A stretch of DNA of 64,000 nt from JAJPHI01 sp035541875 (GCA_035541875.1 DATKML010000023.1:124001-188000), one strand, 5' to 3'. Counted from the stretch's first letter, positions 26,132-35,267 are shown. Program-made: numbers and translations. The notes: generated from the sequence alone by a model not told the origin.

Positions 26132-28237
26132 ATGCGAGTTCTGTCCGTTCTGATAGCGGTCCTGATTGCGACCGCGACGGTGGTGTGCGCGCAAATCGCA
26201 CCGATGGAAATCGTCACCACGCCGACGCGCTCAGGGATGCCGGTCCAGCAGGAGAGCGCGAGCACCGCTGTGCTTTCCCAGGATGATCTTCAGGCGAGTG
26301 GACAACCGGTGCTCGACGACGTGCTCCGCCCCGTTCCCGGTTTCAACACGTTTTTGCGATCGAGCAGTATGGTCACGGCTCCCGCCGAAGATCCTGAGGC
26401 GCAGGGAGTGACACTACGAGGTATCGGTCCGGGCGGCGCGAGCCGCGCGTTAGTCCTCTACGACGGTATCCCGGTCAACGATGCGTTCGGCGGGTGGGTC
26501 TATTGGGACGAGATCCCCGTAAACAGTATCGAGCGCGTCGAACTTGTAAACGGTGCGGTTCCGATATGGGGTAGCGGCGCCGAAGGCGGCGTTATCAACC
26601 TGATCCCGCAGCACTCGGTCGGGTCAGGCTTCCAGGTGAGCTCCTTTTACGGCACCAGCAATACGGTTGGCTCTACGCTCGAGGCCGGCTATCAGAAGGG
26701 GCCCTTTCAGTTACAGTACGACGGGTCTGTCTTTAATACCCGTGGATGGAACATCATCGATGAGAGCTATCGGGGCCCGATCGACCACGACAGCAGTTCC
26801 TTCAACGCGCTGAACGGCGGCCGGTTGCAATTCCAGCCCACCTCAGCGCTCAGCCTGTTTGTAGGCGGTCATTACTACGAGGAGAATCGCGATCTCGGCA
26901 CACCTTTCCGCAAGGCTAGCGCTAATCGGTATCTCTTCGACGGCGGAGGCTCTTATTTAACTCAGGCGGGCCGCTTCAATCTAGTTCTTTACTCGCACGT
27001 CTCGAGCATGGATCAGACCTATTCCGAGGCGAACGCGACGCGGACAGCAGAAACTCCACTCCAGACTCAACGTGTCCCATCCACCGACGTTGGCGGTTCG
27101 CTGACCTGGACAAAGACCATCTTCCCGCACAATCAGCTAATCGCAGGTGGCGATTTCCGCTGGATCGACGGGCAAAGCGTCGACAGCTACTACAATTCGG
27201 CGGGCACCGCGGTAAATGACCGACAGGTAAGCGAAGGCCGTCAGAATTTCTTCGGCGTCTTTCTCGAAGATGTGTTTCGACCTACCGAGAAACTCGAAGC
27301 CGACTTGTCGGTCCGCACCGACGTATACCAGAACCTCGCCGGCCAGAATCGCAACAACCCTGTTGGTGGGGCCAACACCGTTACCGATTATTCGGACCGC
27401 ACCCGTACTGCGACCAGCCCCAAGCTCGGGATGCGCTACCAGATCCGACGCTGGCTTGCTTTGCGAGGCGCACTCTACGAAGCGTTTCGCGCACCGACTC
27501 TCGCCGAGCTCTATCGCCCCTCGTCGGTCGAAGATTTGATCCTCCTTCCTAATCCCAAGCTTAAGCCTGAATTTCTTGAAGGCGGTGAAGCAGGAGTTGA
27601 CTTCGCCTTGCCGGGCCCTTTCGCACTAAGCCTCACTGGCTATTGGGATATTATGCATAACCCGATATCCAACGTCGTAACCGCCACCGATCCAAAGACC
27701 GGTGAAGATACTGAGCGCACCAGAGTGAATTTCGGACGCGCGCAGATGCGCGGGTATGAAGTCAAATCATCTTACAACTTTGGTTGGATACCATGGGGAA
27801 AGTGGGGCCTTTACCATCCCAATCTATGTTTCGAGATTGACTATTTGCGGTCCGAAGCAAAGTTAGTCTACAACCCGCCTGATCCAACTTTGGAAGGACG
27901 TCGTCTCACTCTTGTGCCCTGGAATACCGGAACGGGACAAGTGAGCTATCAGGATGACCTGCTTGGCCGTTTCAACGTACAGGTCGCATTTCAAGGTATG
28001 CAGTACGAGGATTCCGACAATCACGATCGACAACCTTCATACTGGCTGGTCAATCTATCCTGGGCGCACCAGTTGCCATCGCTACCTTCGCTTCCGCGTT
28101 TGAATCAGGCAAGCATTTTTCTGCGCATCCAGAACGCGCTCGACCACACCTACATCGTGGATTTAGGCGGAGGAGTTCCAAAAGTAGGAACCCCCTTCAT
28201 GTTGGAAGGGGGGTTCAACGCACCGATATGGTTCTGA
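26132..28237 (+). CDS. TonB-dependent outer membrane receptor
   Basis: 701 residues. Signal peptide MRVLSVLIAVLIATATVVCA. TonB-box-like PMEIVTTPTR at about 24-33, then a plug domain (DDLQASGQPVLDDVLRPVPG, GVTLRGIGPGGASRALVLYD, RVELVNGAVPIWGSGAEGG) and a beta-barrel ending in PIWF with the terminal aromatic residue expected for BAM insertion. The length is that of siderophore, cobalamin or heme receptors; the ligand is not readable. Coupled downstream of the GlcG-like gene. A hairpin (28189-28215, ACCCCCTTC / GAAGGGGGGT) lies inside the last codons; it has no U-tract. Confidence 0.92.
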   Translation: MRVLSVLIAVLIATATVVCAQIAPMEIVTTPTRSGMPVQQESASTAVLSQDDLQASGQPVLDDVLRPVPGFNTFLRSSSMVTAPAEDPEAQGVTLRGIGPGGASRALVLYDGIPVNDAFGGWVYWDEIPVNSIERVELVNGAVPIWGSGAEGGVINLIPQHSVGSGFQVSSFYGTSNTVGSTLEAGYQKGPFQLQYDGSVFNTRGWNIIDESYRGPIDHDSSSFNALNGGRLQFQPTSALSLFVGGHYYEENRDLGTPFRKASANRYLFDGGGSYLTQAGRFNLVLYSHVSSMDQTYSEANATRTAETPLQTQRVPSTDVGGSLTWTKTIFPHNQLIAGGDFRWIDGQSVDSYYNSAGTAVNDRQVSEGRQNFFGVFLEDVFRPTEKLEADLSVRTDVYQNLAGQNRNNPVGGANTVTDYSDRTRTATSPKLGMRYQIRRWLALRGALYEAFRAPTLAELYRPSSVEDLILLPNPKLKPEFLEGGEAGVDFALPGPFALSLTGYWDIMHNPISNVVTATDPKTGEDTERTRVNFGRAQMRGYEVKSSYNFGWIPWGKWGLYHPNLCFEIDYLRSEAKLVYNPPDPTLEGRRLTLVPWNTGTGQVSYQDDLLGRFNVQVAFQGMQYEDSDNHDRQPSYWLVNLSWAHQLPSLPSLPRLNQASIFLRIQNALDHTYIVDLGGGVPKVGTPFMLEGGFNAPIWF

Positions 28238-28253
28238 TTACAGCCGAGAAGGT

Positions 28254-28796
28254 TTAGACGTCGGCAACAGCTTGCCGAATACTATTGAGGATAAAGAGGA
28301 AACTCCGCGGTGTGGTAACCCTGCCGAGAAGAGCAACCTGCGCCAGCACTTTGAGCTCTTTAGGTGTTATTTTGTGTCGCGCGATCATCGCCTTGTTTGA
28401 GCTAAAGTCACGCCAGGCCTGATCCTTCTTAGCCCGCTGCCCGTTTTCCTCTGAAGCCGGGAAAAACTTGCCAGCCTCCGGATGCGACAGCAAGATGAGG
28501 CGTTCCCGCTTGAGATCCAGCACCTGCGCGATACGACTAAGTAGCTTCAGCGACGGGCGCCGACGATCGAGTTCAAGGTACGCAACGTGTGCCGGCTTCA
28601 CGCCTAGCTCGTTCGCGAGCTCACGCTGGGTGAGTCGCAATTCGCGTCGTCGCGCTCGCAGTACTTCGCCCAGGGTCGCCTTGTCCGAACCGGTACGCTT
28701 ACGGGGAGCCGTTCTACGCGGCAATGCTCTGTGGGCTGAGAGTGTGGACTTACGTTCAATTTTGCCGTTATGGGTCGTCGACGAGGAGAGTTGCAT
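28254..28796 (-). CDS. XRE-family helix-turn-helix protein
   Basis: 180 residues. Residues 42-97 form the XRE/Cro helix-turn-helix: EVLRARRRELRLTQRELANE followed by LGVKPAHVAYLELDRRRPS and LKLLSRIAQVLDL. The N-terminus is basic and probably disordered (RALPRRTAPRKRTG). The C-terminal 80 residues (KDQAWRDFSSNKAMIARHKI, TPKELKVLAQVALLG) may be an oligomerisation or sensor part but match nothing I know. DNA-binding regulator; target unknown. Convergent with the TonB receptor gene, 16 bases apart. Confidence 0.85.
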   Translation of the reverse strand: MQLSSSTTHNGKIERKSTLSAHRALPRRTAPRKRTGSDKATLGEVLRARRRELRLTQRELANELGVKPAHVAYLELDRRRPSLKLLSRIAQVLDLKRERLILLSHPEAGKFFPASEENGQRAKKDQAWRDFSSNKAMIARHKITPKELKVLAQVALLGRVTTPRSFLFILNSIRQAVADV

Positions 28797-29100
28797 CGAA
28801 TCTAATCAGCCTTCGTTCACCAGTTTGGACTCGTCCTCAGATCCGTCTACAGCGATCGTGCGATTTGCTTGCGATTATCGCCAACTCACGGCGGAGATGT
28901 ACGGATACGCGGTCAGTCTGAGGCATTGTCGTATTTTGCTAACTCCACGTCAATACGTCCTAGGTCGATTGCCTTGCATGTCTAGGAGTCGCGTAGTTTA
29001 GATGACCTTGAGCAAAAAGCGCTTCCAACGTACAACCTTTGATTGATGAAGCGAACTGCTGAAGTGAAACTAGGCTGGCCATCAAATTGAGGTTACAACC
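28797..29100. other. intergenic region between divergent genes
   Basis: 304 bases between the XRE gene (minus) and the GST gene (plus). It must hold both promoters. I see no RNA gene, no convincing hairpin with a T-run, and no confident -35/-10 pair. Short ORFs here lack start signals. Confidence 0.5.
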
Positions 29101-29790
29101 ATGATCGATCTCTACTACTGGCCCACCCCGAATGGGCATAAGGTTACGATCTTTCTCGAGGAGACTGGGACTCCCTATCGTGTGATCCCGGTGAATATCC
29201 GTGCGGGTGAGCAATTTGAGCCGAGCTTTCTCAAGATCAGTCCCAACAATCGGATGCCTGCGATTGTCGATACGGAGGGTCCGGGCGGTGCACCTTTTTC
29301 ACTCTTCGAATCCGGAGCAATTCTTCTCTATCTCGCTGAAAAGACCGGCAAACTTCTACCCAGCGAGATGCGTGCCCGCTACTCGGTAATCCAGTGGCTG
29401 ATGTTCCAGAAGGCCGGTATCGGACCGATGATGGGTCAGATGGGCCATTTCCGGAACGCCGCACCCGAAAAGCTCCCCTACGCGATTGAACGTTACACCA
29501 ACGAATCGCGTCGGTTGTGGGGCGTGATGGACAAGCGACTTGCCGAAGCGGAATATCTCGGCGGCGATTATTCGATCGCGGATATCGCAACCTATCCGTG
29601 GGTGCGTATCGCCCAACGCGAGCCGGAACAATTGGCACAACTGCCGAACCTGCGCCGATGGCTCGATGCGATCGGCGCGAGACCCGCAGTCCAACGCGGT
29701 CTTGCGGTAATGGCTGACACGCCGCAAAAGCCACTCACCGACGAAGAGCGCTCAATCCTGTACGGTAAGAAGCAATTCGAACGTCGCTGA
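29101..29790 (+). CDS. glutathione S-transferase-like protein (YfcG/Ure2-like)
   Basis: 229 residues. N-terminal thioredoxin-like domain begins MIDLYYWPTPNGHKVTIFLE; the NGHK segment is typical of the Nu-class/YfcG disulfide-bond oxidoreductases. It has the cis-Pro loop NNRMPAIVD and ESGAILLYLAEKTGKLLP, which binds the glutathione gamma-glutamyl group. The C-terminal all-helical domain follows, with YSIADIATYPWVRI, the conserved N-capping/hydrophobic staple. Cytoplasmic detoxification or redox protein. Downstream gene starts 28 bases later. Confidence 0.9.
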   Translation: MIDLYYWPTPNGHKVTIFLEETGTPYRVIPVNIRAGEQFEPSFLKISPNNRMPAIVDTEGPGGAPFSLFESGAILLYLAEKTGKLLPSEMRARYSVIQWLMFQKAGIGPMMGQMGHFRNAAPEKLPYAIERYTNESRRLWGVMDKRLAEAEYLGGDYSIADIATYPWVRIAQREPEQLAQLPNLRRWLDAIGARPAVQRGLAVMADTPQKPLTDEERSILYGKKQFERR

Positions 29791-29817
29791 TTTGCCCTAT
29801 CTGATACTTGCTGCGTC

Positions 29818-30612
29818 ATGACCGGAACCGAACTGCTCTACCAACGTAACGAATACTGGATAACTTTCGGCCTGTTCCTGGCCCTCATATTGATTGCCTG
29901 TTGCGGTTATCTATGGGGACGCCATCATCGGGCCAAAGGAAGCGACAAGGACACAACGCAGTTATCAATTCTGCAGAGCAGCGTGCTGGGAATACTGGCG
30001 TTGCTGCTGGGCTTCACCTTTTCGATGGCGATTTCACGCTATGAACTGCGCGTCAGTCTCGTCGTTACGGAGTCCAACGCTATCGGCACGACGAGCCTGC
30101 GCGCCAAAATGCTCCCCGACCCTTTTCGTCAGACCGCCGCGATTGCGCTTCGGGACTATATCGACACTCGGCTGGATATCTACGACGCTGTCGATCCACT
30201 GAAGGTCGTGGATGACGAAGCAAAAGAACGCGACCTTCAAAATCAACTATGGTCCGTTGCGGTTGGCGCCGCTAAACAGGACCCTCATTCGATTCCGATC
30301 GGACTCTTTATCGCGACACTCAACGACGCAATCGATTTGCAGGCCAACCGTGACGCTGCCGTGCGGAATCACGTGCCCGAGAATGCGTTGGTATTACTGA
30401 TGCTGGTGGCGGCGTGCGCATTGGGGATGGTCGGCTTGGGCTACGGATGGAGCGATCGGGCCCACCTCGGTCAGATCGTCGTGATCTCCGGAGTCATCGC
30501 CTTGGTTATCCTGATCATTATCGATCTCGACCGGCCGCGTCGCGGATTTATCCGCGTCGGCCAGCGAAGCATGATTACGCTGGCCGAAACCCTACATCAC
30601 GAAGCGCCATAG
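29818..30612 (+). CDS. DUF4239-like (bestrophin-like) membrane protein
   Basis: 264 residues with two N-terminal helices (residues about 14-31 and 50-70: ITFGLFLALILIACCGYLWG; SSVLGILALLLGFTFSMAIS), a soluble middle and two C-terminal helices (VLLMLVAACALGMVGLGYGW; IVVISGVIALVILIIIDLDR). The motif GLLALLLGFTFSMA...N.IGT and the closing IDLDRPRRGFIRVGQ are characteristic of DUF4239 proteins. Function unknown; a channel role has been proposed for related folds. Ends at a hairpin shared with clpP. Confidence 0.8.
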   Translation: MTGTELLYQRNEYWITFGLFLALILIACCGYLWGRHHRAKGSDKDTTQLSILQSSVLGILALLLGFTFSMAISRYELRVSLVVTESNAIGTTSLRAKMLPDPFRQTAAIALRDYIDTRLDIYDAVDPLKVVDDEAKERDLQNQLWSVAVGAAKQDPHSIPIGLFIATLNDAIDLQANRDAAVRNHVPENALVLLMLVAACALGMVGLGYGWSDRAHLGQIVVISGVIALVILIIIDLDRPRRGFIRVGQRSMITLAETLHHEAP

Positions 30613-30632
30613 CGCTCTCCCGGCGAGAGCGC
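30612..30632. terminator. perfect hairpin between convergent genes
   Basis: GCGCTCTC-CCGGC-GAGAGCGC, an 8-bp perfect stem with a 5-base loop, lies between the stops of the DUF4239 gene and clpP. No T-run on either side, so it may be a weak or factor-assisted bidirectional terminator. Confidence 0.45.
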
Positions 30633-30636
30633 AGCT

Positions 30637-31239
30637 TCAGGTCGCAACGGGAATCGTACGGCCGGAGATAACCTCGTCGATCAAGCCGTACTCGACTGCC
30701 TGAGCGGCACTCAGAAAGTTATCCCGGTCGGTGTCCTTTTCGATCTTCTTGATCGGCTGGCCGGTGTGCCGCGCGAGGATCTGGTTCAGCAACTCCTTCA
30801 GACGCAGAGCCTCACGTGCCTGGATATCGATGTCGGCAGCCTGTCCTTCAAAACCACCCGACAGCTGATGGATCATGATCCGCGCGTGCGGCAACGAATA
30901 CCGACGCCCCTTGGCTCCTGCGGCCAGCAACACAGCACCCATGCTCGCGGCCTGACCGACACATAGCGTCGAAACGGGCGGCTTCACGAACTGCATAGTG
31001 TCGTACATCGCAAGACCTGCGGTGACCGATCCGCCGGGCGAGTTGATGTACATGTTGATCTCTTTCTCCGGGTCTTCCGATTCCAGAAAGAGCAGCTGCG
31101 CAGTTACCACGTTGGCGACTTCATCGTTGATCGGGCCACCGACGAAGACGATTCGATCCTTCAGCAGGCGTGAATAGATATCGTAGGAACGCTCGCCGCG
31201 TCCGGTCTGCTCAACCACGAATGGTACAAGGATGCTCAT
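30637..31239 (-). CDS. clpP: ATP-dependent Clp protease proteolytic subunit
   Basis: 200 residues from ATG 31239 (MSILVPFVVEQTGRGERSYD), the standard ClpP start; the longer open frame upstream is not coding. Catalytic triad: Ser99 in GQAASMGAVL, His124 in MIHQLSGG, and the Asp in KDTDRDNFLS (169-173). The IGF-type loop and the PGGSVTAGLAMYDTM helix are also present. It forms the tetradecameric peptidase chamber with ClpX/ClpA. The usual tig and clpX neighbours are absent: here it lies downstream of lptB on the same strand with a 53-base gap, so this may be a secondary clpP copy. Confidence 0.95.
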   Translation of the reverse strand: MSILVPFVVEQTGRGERSYDIYSRLLKDRIVFVGGPINDEVANVVTAQLLFLESEDPEKEINMYINSPGGSVTAGLAMYDTMQFVKPPVSTLCVGQAASMGAVLLAAGAKGRRYSLPHARIMIHQLSGGFEGQAADIDIQAREALRLKELLNQILARHTGQPIKKIEKDTDRDNFLSAAQAVEYGLIDEVISGRTIPVAT

Positions 31240-31292
31240 GGCGTTAAGGATACTCCGTGCCCCCCACAGAGCCAACGACGCTTGGTTTTGGA

Positions 31293-32081
31293 TCAGCGCA
31301 GGCGGAAACGCTCGCCCAAAAAGACTTCGCGGACTCGTTCGTTGTCGACAATCTCGCGCGGAGTCCCCTGCACAAGAATCTTGCCGGCATGGATGACGTA
31401 GGCGCGATCGATGATCGAGAGGGTTTCCTGCACGTTGTGATCGGACATCAGGATGCCGATCCCACGCTCTTTCAGATACGTGATGATGCGCTGAATTTCG
31501 ATAACGGTAATTGGATCGATTCCGGCGAACGGTTCGTCGAGGCAAAGGAACGACGGATTCAGCACGAGCGCTCGAGTGATTTCGACTTTGCGCCGTTCGC
31601 CACCCGACAACACCCCAGCCGGAGACTTGGCCAAGCGTGCGATATCAAGCTCGTCGAGTAAACTTTGCAAACGGGCCTGCCGTTCTTCCGCGGTTAGCGG
31701 CAGCGTTTCCAGCACGGCGAGCAGATTCTGCTCGACCGTTAGCTTGCGAAAGACCGACGGCTCCTGAGGCAGGTAGCTGATTCCCCTTCGCGCCCGCTGA
31801 TAGAGCGGGAACCTCGTAATATCGTCGTTACCGAGCGTGATGTGACCGGCATCGGGCTTGAGCAAGCCGACCAACATATAGAAGGTCGTCGTCTTACCCG
31901 CACCATTGGGGCCGAGCAATCCGACCACTTCGCCATGGCCGACCCGCACCTCGACGTTATTAACGACCGTACGGCCGCCATAGCTTTTGACCAACCCGCT
32001 GCCTTTGAGCGCAGGATGTTCCACCGCTGCTACTGGAGTAGTAGCCGGCTTTTCCGGTACGGTTCTCAAACTCGACGCCAT
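31293..32081 (-). CDS. lptB: LPS export ABC transporter ATPase LptB
   Basis: 262 residues. Walker A GPNGAGKTTT, Q-loop (YLPQEPSVFRKLTVEQN), signature LSGGERRK, Walker B FLCLDEPFAGIDP and H-loop SDHNVQETL. The GLLGPNGAGKTTTFYMLVG and DEPFAGIDPITV wording is specific to LptB rather than to amino-acid ATPases. It drives lipopolysaccharide extraction with LptF/LptG, which are not in this window. The N-terminal 25 residues are a non-conserved extension (MASSLRTVPEKPATTPVAAV). Lies upstream of clpP, same strand. Shows that the organism makes an asymmetric outer membrane. Confidence 0.93.
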   Translation of the reverse strand: MASSLRTVPEKPATTPVAAVEHPALKGSGLVKSYGGRTVVNNVEVRVGHGEVVGLLGPNGAGKTTTFYMLVGLLKPDAGHITLGNDDITRFPLYQRARRGISYLPQEPSVFRKLTVEQNLLAVLETLPLTAEERQARLQSLLDELDIARLAKSPAGVLSGGERRKVEITRALVLNPSFLCLDEPFAGIDPITVIEIQRIITYLKERGIGILMSDHNVQETLSIIDRAYVIHAGKILVQGTPREIVDNERVREVFLGERFRLR

Positions 32082-32221
32082 CGAGGTCTTTTTCAGCCTA
32101 ATTCCGACATCATTTTTAGCCGCTCATCCCGCTCAAAGAAACTATCTGGCTTTTCTTTTCGAACAGAATTGTCACTTCCGGACGAGAACCTCCGGCAGCC
32201 TCGCCGGGGAGCATCACCGAT

Positions 32222-32650
32222 ATGCTAAAATCGCCACCGATGGCTACCAACGTTCGCAAAATCTACCTCTGTGGTCCGATCATGGACGCCGAACCCGCTG
32301 CCGCCAAGGATTGGCGCACGCGAGCCAAAGAGCGACTTGCCGGACGATTCATCCTGCTCGATCCGCTTCGCCGCAACTTCCGCGACAATGAAATCGACTC
32401 CGCCAACGAGATCGTCGAGTTCGATCTGCAGGACGTACGGGAAGCTGATTTGTTGCTGGTTAATTATTGCAAAGCGTCGTTGGGGACCGCGATGGAGGTT
32501 TTTTACGCGAGCCACGACCTCGGCAAATTTGTGATCGCCTTCAGCCCACTAGGCTACAAGGATTGCTCGCCCTGGATGGTCCGCTTCTGCACCAAGATTC
32601 TCCCTGATCTCGAGAGCGCCCTGGTCTATATCGAACGCCACTTCAACTGA
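32222..32650 (+). CDS. nucleoside 2-deoxyribosyltransferase-like protein
   Basis: 142 residues from ATG 32222 (GGGGAG upstream); an ATG at 32240 is an alternative. The Rossmann-like core starts KIYLCGPIMDAEPAAAKDWR, followed by LLDPLRRNFRD and a SLGTAMEVFYASHDLGK segment whose Glu is in the position of the catalytic Glu of nucleoside 2-deoxyribosyltransferases. It may cleave or exchange N-glycosidic bonds of nucleosides or nucleotides. Families with this fold include phage and toxin-associated members, but no such context exists here. Divergent from lptB. Confidence 0.75.
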   Translation: MLKSPPMATNVRKIYLCGPIMDAEPAAAKDWRTRAKERLAGRFILLDPLRRNFRDNEIDSANEIVEFDLQDVREADLLLVNYCKASLGTAMEVFYASHDLGKFVIAFSPLGYKDCSPWMVRFCTKILPDLESALVYIERHFN

Positions 32651-32711
32651 ACGGCGCAGACCTATTGCCGCGGTCTCGGCTCGAGGGTCCCTGACGCTTG
32701 AGAGACAGCTA

Positions 32712-32864
32712 CTAGAAGAGCGTGTAGATAAACGGAGCTACCGCGGAATATTCGGCGAGAACGAGCAGTACGCCGAGCAACAAAAGAACGGCGATACAAG
32801 GAGCGAGCCAGAATTTCTTGTTGGTTCGCAGGAAACCCCAAAGATCCTTGAGTAGTTCGAACAT
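32712..32864 (-). CDS. SxtK-like DUF5989 small membrane protein
   Basis: 50 residues, too short for most ORF callers. It begins MFELLKDLWGFLRTNKKFWL and ends AEYSAVAPFIYTLF, with one transmembrane helix between (IAVLLLLGVLLVLAE). This is the pattern of DUF5989 proteins, including SxtK of the cyanobacterial saxitoxin cluster. Its ATG shares one base with the TGA of the SxtJ-like gene (TGATG), so it is the last cistron of the carbamoyltransferase operon. Function unknown; probably an inner-membrane partner of the SxtJ-like protein. Confidence 0.85.
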   Translation of the reverse strand: MFELLKDLWGFLRTNKKFWLAPCIAVLLLLGVLLVLAEYSAVAPFIYTLF

Positions 32865-33286
32865 CAGTACGGTCGTTCCATCGTTTCCGGTGCAGCCGGC
32901 TCCACGTTAATCCTGTAGCTTTGGAGCTCGGGCGCAAACTTCCGTCTCATCGGATCCCATCCGAAGAGCCGCGCAATCGCTCCTGTCGGCAGGATAATAA
33001 GGTAAAAGAGCAAATTTAAGATGATCGTCGAATTGATCATCCCCAGCAGATGGCCCAAGCGGGTCCAGGCACGTTGCGGATAGTAAAGCGCACGCGGCAT
33101 GACCAGGGCGGGCACCACCAGCAAGCCAAACAGAATCCAGGGCCAAAGCGGAATCGGATGATGCCGGAGTAGCGGCCCCAACAGGCCGAAGAGCCCGCCG
33201 AAGGCCGATCCGACGATCAGTCCGAACTTGCGCAGTTCGGCCGTCTCGACTCTCTCGCCTAATCCAGCTCGAACTCTTTCATCCAC
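32864..33286 (-). CDS. SxtJ-like membrane protein
   Basis: 140 residues from GTG 33286, overlapping the end of the carbamoyltransferase gene by 28 bases. Two or three hydrophobic segments (FGLIVGSAFGGLFGLLGPLL; WPWILFGLLVVPALVMP; ILNLLFYLIILPTGAIARLF) and the ending GWDPMRRKFAPELQSY are typical of SxtJ-family proteins that accompany NodU/CmcH-type carbamoyltransferases. Role unknown; in saxitoxin clusters the order sxtI-sxtJ-sxtK is the same. Probably anchors the operon product at the inner membrane (inference). Confidence 0.82.
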   Translation of the reverse strand: MDERVRAGLGERVETAELRKFGLIVGSAFGGLFGLLGPLLRHHPIPLWPWILFGLLVVPALVMPRALYYPQRAWTRLGHLLGMINSTIILNLLFYLIILPTGAIARLFGWDPMRRKFAPELQSYRINVEPAAPETMERPY

Positions 33287-35094
33287 GACTTGTCGTCATC
33301 CCGTTTCGGCTGGCGGTCTTTGGCGAGCAAAAAGTTCTCCAGCACCAGGTAGTCAATATCCGTGCGCATGAAGCATCGGTAGGCATCCTCGGGCGAACAG
33401 ACAATCGGCTCACCACGCACGTTGAAGGAGGTGTTAACGATCACGGCGCTACCGGTGAGCTTCTCGAAATGCTGGAGCAACTTGTAGAAACGTGGATTCG
33501 TCTCCGGATGAATCGTCTGTATACGCGCCGAGTAATCGACGTGAGTCACAGCCGGAATTGTCGAGCGAGGTACGTTCAGTTTCTCAATACCGAAGAGCTT
33601 CTCCTGTTCATCAGTCATCGCGACGCACAGATCTTTGCGTACCGGCGCCACCACCAGCATGTACGGGCTGGACCGATCGAGGTCGAAGTAATCCGATACG
33701 CGCTCGGCCAGAACCGCCGGAGCAAAAGGCCGGAAGGATTCGCGATGCTTCACCTTCAGGTTCATCACCGATTGCATCCGTGGACTGCGCGCATCGCCTA
33801 TTATCGATCTTCCTCCCAGAGCGCGCGGCCCGAACTCCATCCGACCCGTAAACCATCCGATGATCTTTTCCTTGGCGAGCAATTGAGCTGTGCGAGTCAG
33901 CAATTCATCCTCGTCGAGGTACTCGTATGGGATAGCGTTCGTGTCTAGGTAGCTGCGGATTTCGTTATCGTCATAACGCGGACCGAGGTACGCCCCGCGC
34001 ATCCGATCGGAGCCGCTCTGGCGCGGTTGCCCGTGATATTCGTGCCATGCGGCCAAGGCCGCGCCGACCGCTCCGCCCGCGTCGCCTGCGGCGGGCTGAA
34101 TCCAGATATCCTTGAAGCCAGCCTCGCGCAGGACCCGTCCGTTGGCGACGCAGTTGAGCGCCACGCCACCGGCCATGCAAAGATACTCGACGTCGAGTTC
34201 CTTGCGAACGGTGCGAGCCAGCCTTAGGACTATCTCCTCGGTCACGTTCTGGATCGATCGCGCCAGATCCATCTCGCGCTGACTCAGCGGTGATTCCGGC
34301 TTGCGCGCCGGCGCACCAAAAAGGCGCTGGAACGCTCCGTTGGTCATCGTCAGACCGGTAGCGTAATTGAAGTAATCCATGTTGAGGCGAAAGGTGCCGT
34401 CGTCCTTAAGATCGATCAGCTCCTTCATGATGACGTCCACGTACTTGGGCTCGCCGTATGGCGCCAAGCCCATCACCTTGTACTCGCCGGAGTTCACCTT
34501 GAAGCCCGTGTAGTAGGTAAAGGCCGAGTACAGAAGGCCGAGCGAATGCGGAAAATCGATCTCCCATCGCGGAGTCAGCCGATTTCCCTCGCCCAGCCAC
34601 ACGGAAGTAGTGGCCCACTCGCCGACCCCATCGAGGCACAGCACACCGGCGCGCTCGAAGGGACTCGGAAAGAAGGCCGATGCGGCATGCGCCTGATGGT
34701 GCTGGGTGAACCGCAACGGCGGCAACTGCTTTTGCTCAACGCCGGTTGCGGCTGCCAGTTCCTGCTGAACCAGCCTTTTGAGGTAAAGCTTTTCCTTGAG
34801 CCATACGGGCATCGCCGCGACGAACGAACTGCGCCCCTTAGGCGCATATGCCAGATAGGTCTCGAGCAGCCGACCGAACTTCAGCATTGGCTTGTCGTAA
34901 AAGACGATCTCGTCGATCCCGTTTAGCTGGATACCGCCTTCCCTGAGACAGTACCTGAGGGCCTCGGCAGGAAAACGCGCATCGTGGCGCCTGCGAGTAA
35001 AGCGCTCTTCCTGAGCCGCCGCGATAATCACGCCATCGCGGATAAGGGCGGCGGCGCTATCGTGGTAGAAGGCAGATATTCCGATGCTATTCAC
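33259..35094 (-). CDS. NodU/CmcH-family carbamoyltransferase (SxtI-like)
   Basis: 611 residues from GTG 35094 (first residues NSIGISAFYHDSAAAL), the family's usual start; an open frame continues upstream but is not conserved in style. N-terminal Kae1-like domain: FTQHHQAHAASAFFPSPF (metal-binding His), VLCLDGVGEWATTSVWLG, EYKVMGLAPYGEP, CMAGGVALNCVANGRV. C-terminal carbamoyltransferase domain: GRMEFGPRALGGRSI, RESFRPFAPAVL and TSFNVRGEPIVCSPEDA. It makes a carbamoyl-adenylate from carbamoyl phosphate and ATP and transfers it to a hydroxyl or sugar. Acceptor unknown. First gene of a three-gene overlapping operon. Confidence 0.92.
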   Translation of the reverse strand: MNSIGISAFYHDSAAALIRDGVIIAAAQEERFTRRRHDARFPAEALRYCLREGGIQLNGIDEIVFYDKPMLKFGRLLETYLAYAPKGRSSFVAAMPVWLKEKLYLKRLVQQELAAATGVEQKQLPPLRFTQHHQAHAASAFFPSPFERAGVLCLDGVGEWATTSVWLGEGNRLTPRWEIDFPHSLGLLYSAFTYYTGFKVNSGEYKVMGLAPYGEPKYVDVIMKELIDLKDDGTFRLNMDYFNYATGLTMTNGAFQRLFGAPARKPESPLSQREMDLARSIQNVTEEIVLRLARTVRKELDVEYLCMAGGVALNCVANGRVLREAGFKDIWIQPAAGDAGGAVGAALAAWHEYHGQPRQSGSDRMRGAYLGPRYDDNEIRSYLDTNAIPYEYLDEDELLTRTAQLLAKEKIIGWFTGRMEFGPRALGGRSIIGDARSPRMQSVMNLKVKHRESFRPFAPAVLAERVSDYFDLDRSSPYMLVVAPVRKDLCVAMTDEQEKLFGIEKLNVPRSTIPAVTHVDYSARIQTIHPETNPRFYKLLQHFEKLTGSAVIVNTSFNVRGEPIVCSPEDAYRCFMRTDIDYLVLENFLLAKDRQPKRDDDKSWMKEFELD

Positions 35095-35267
35095 GGCGGC
35101 TAAATCCGCTCCGCGACGAGCATAAGGAAACGCCGATTCAGGTCTTGTAGCCGATATCTGATCACAGAGGCCGCGAGCGCTCGTCCTTCCAGAGGTAAAC
35201 CCGCTCCATAGTACCATCGAGGCGGCGCGGACTCAGCCGGGTCGCAATTCTGGCAGGAACGAGTCTC

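Noticed and set aside
28189..28215. Strong hairpin at the end of the TonB receptor gene as a terminator
   Set aside because: It lies inside the coding sequence and has no T-run after it.
31240..31545. N-terminal extension of clpP
   Set aside because: Not ClpP-like and overlaps the 3' part of lptB; the standard start MSILVPFV is at 31239.
32662..32937. 91-codon minus-strand ORF
   Set aside because: Out of frame with the convincing 50-codon DUF5989 gene and the SxtJ-like gene that occupy the same bases.
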